Positions 20,633 through 22,289 of a DNA stretch of 22,289 bases are shown here, one piece after another (the stretch's first letter is position 1; every line of letters starts with the position of its first letter). Position numbers and translations under genes: made by a program. Origin of the DNA: Roridomyces roridus (Eukaryota; Basidiomycota; Agaricomycetes; Agaricales; Mycenaceae); assembly GCA_029378245.1 (NCBI GenBank), contig JARKIF010000390.1, positions 1 through 22,289 of the forward strand. The letters are read 5' to 3'. The notes beneath the pieces are model-generated. The model was not told where the DNA came from, did not search any database, and saw nothing but the letters and a program-made list of their open reading frames with translations.

Positions 20633-21066
20633 TGACATCTGGACACGAAGACACGGCAGTCCTGTAAAAGTGCGAACGTCACAGAGACAATGGAACACAT
20701 CCTGACGAGTGCGACGCACCGGGCCAGCAGGAAGTCTGGGACCTTGCGAAAGCGAACTATGGAAACTCAAAACCGGGAAGGAATTGCCCAAGCCTACAGT
20801 GGGTCAGATAATGGCTTGCGCAGCGATGAAGGAAGGGAAATGCAGGAGACACGCGCCTGTTTAGAATACTAGTGTCCGAATCGCACACCTAGTGTGGAAA
20901 CTCCGCAACGAGAGGGGTGATACAAGGAGGCGAGCCAGCCACTGAGAGGGAAATTCGGAACCGCTGGTTAAAGCCCGTTAACAGCAGGCTGGCGATCGAC
21001 GCGACACCTAAGGAAGCTACGTTCGCGTACCTTCGGGACCCGGTAGGTAGCTTAATCTGTTGACAC
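20633..21066 (+). mobile_element. Relic of a LINE-type retrotransposon, 3' end of reverse-transcriptase ORF
   Basis: Conserved blocks from the C-terminal region of Agaricomycete non-LTR reverse transcriptases appear in order but in changing frames: CKSANVTETMEHIL (about 20668-20704), ECDAPGQQEVWDLAK (about 20707-20752), VGQIMACAAMK (about 20798-20831), GDTRLFRILVSES (about 20846-20884) and EREIRNRWL...NSRLAIDAT (about 20945-21010). At least four frame changes and a stop (TAG after SESHT) separate them. It is strongly 5'-truncated, as LINE insertions usually are, and cannot code for a protein. It lies directly after methyltransferase copy 3. Confidence 0.75.
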
Positions 21067-22289
21067 GAAGCGTACCTAACAGGTCGCGTCTCCACAGCGG
21101 CGGATCAATTCTTCCCAATTGGGAAGCGCCTCCTGCCACGACACCACCACCGTCCTCGACGCTCTGACGCACCACCGCCAATACACGCCTCGGAATCCTT
21201 GCCACTACATGTAGGAAGGTTGAGGAAGCTCTCAATGGACCCTCGCTGTCTCAGGCACTGTCAAACCCGCTGAGCATTGACACCGTCCCTCCTCCTCCTC
21301 CCGCACCTCATTTACCGCGCATTTCACATCGTGACCGTCTCTGCCTCCCGACCTTACAACATGTCTTAATGCGCCGCTTTGGACTCGCTGCAACCCCGCG
21401 CGCCACCTCCGTTCACCCCTACCGCCGGAATCTCGTTCGGGCGCGCTGCACGTCGGTGCTGCCTTGCCTTGCATGCCGGATCCACATCCCACAAACTCAA
21501 AAGTGTCCTCACGATGCTGCTGCTTTCGTTGACTGCGTCACCTTCGACCTACGGCGCCTTCGGCACCTCCGTTGCTTCCAACCACCCCACCTCGTTCTGG
21601 CTGCCCTCCACGCCGCCTCCGCGTCCTTAGTGGCTTCATGACCTTGGCTTCTTCGGCGTTTGCGACGCTTTCGATCTACCGCCAGCCTGAGATTCGCCAA
21701 TCGGGCTCCGCACCGGTAGCCGGCTGCCCATGCTTTTCATACTACCCCCGCGGTACGGGTCCTGTTTTCATTTCGTTTCCGCTGCTCAACGGACACAGAT
21801 ACTCAAGTGCAACCTTCGAGTGGCTAGACTATCCGATTGATCTTCGCGGCCTCCCTGCCGTACTATACCTATGGATATCCGAGCAAGGTCCAGCTCATCG
21901 TCGACCTGGTATACATGTGAGAGTGTCCGGCGAGAGGGCCGGAGGTGACGGAGGTGAAGGGAACGGAGGTACATACGATATGGGAGGCTGAGAGGTGGGG
22001 GGTGAAGGTGTGAGAGGGGCGATAGAATGCGGACGTTGGGAGGCGAGCTTTGTGAAGTCAGGCCGTTTGACTCTGAACGCGCTTTCTATCTTTGGCTTGT
22101 ACCACCTCCGCACTGAATATCACCTCCTTCTTTACCTCCTTCCCTCTCAATGTCCTGATTTTCACCTCAGAATATCGAGTAAATGTACTAGCTATTCTCT
22201 GTACAACATAGATAACACGAAAACGAGCTTGACCACCTGCTACTACACCTCCGTCGCATCGGCACTCCCATTGAGTAATATCCGAGCAA
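21067..22289. other. No recognisable gene
   Basis: About 1.2 kb to the right edge. Open frames overlap on both strands (for example 21572-21991 plus and 21895-22113 minus), but translations are Pro, Ser, Gly or Arg rich with no motif, and none has splice-supported extension. The first part may be leftover retrotransposon tail. I see no RNA gene or long tandem repeat. Confidence 0.45.

Overview
This window looks like nuclear DNA from a mushroom-forming basidiomycete (Agaricomycetes). Its genes are cut by many very short introns (42-63 bp, nearly all GT-AG). F-box proteins are multiplied. A decayed LINE-type reverse-transcriptase tail carries the ETMEHIL / ECDAPGQ signature that I associate with Agaricomycete non-LTR elements. 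Nothing prokaryotic is present. All identifications rest on reading motifs by eye; no search was run.

Layout. 1-699 (-): F-box-like gene broken by about six frame changes, running off the left edge. 700-1813: no recognisable gene. 1814-3385 (-): protein-kinase-fold gene with a degenerate catalytic loop and one missing base. 3620-4938 (-): old yellow enzyme (ene-reductase) in five exons with one extra base. 5543-6058 (-): unrecognised ORF. 6270-7446, 7530-8718 and 9274-10465 (+): tandem array of three F-box/leucine-rich-repeat-like paralogues, each with a single intron of exactly 49 bp. 11247-12398 (-): mucin-like single-pass membrane protein with a C-terminal SH3 domain. 12913-13762 (+): NAT9-type GNAT acetyltransferase, divergent from the SH3 gene. 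14628-15875, 16277-17769 and 19317-20535 (+): tandem array of three class I SAM-dependent methyltransferases sharing one eight-exon structure. 20633-21066 (+): LINE relic. 21067-22289: no recognisable gene.

The methyltransferase array is the most informative part. Exon 4 in every copy is only 18 nt and encodes the glycine-rich SAM-binding loop. Copy 2 is interrupted near its 3' end by a ~1.2-kb insertion with imperfect terminal inverted repeats and an apparent 2-bp target duplication, which replaces its C-terminus. Copy 3 has lost one base in exon 2, but a splice acceptor absent from its siblings puts it back in frame. Copy 3 also carries a 117-bp promoter insertion with a perfect reverse-strand tRNA-type B box. 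The array is therefore a small natural record of duplication, transposition and repair by splicing. No substrate can be inferred, and I see no sign that the methyltransferases, the ene-reductase and the F-box genes form one pathway.

Single-base frame breaks in otherwise well-conserved genes (kinase, ene-reductase, F-box relic) are concentrated in the first 5 kb. They may be real decay or assembly indels, and raw reads should be checked before any is called a pseudogene.
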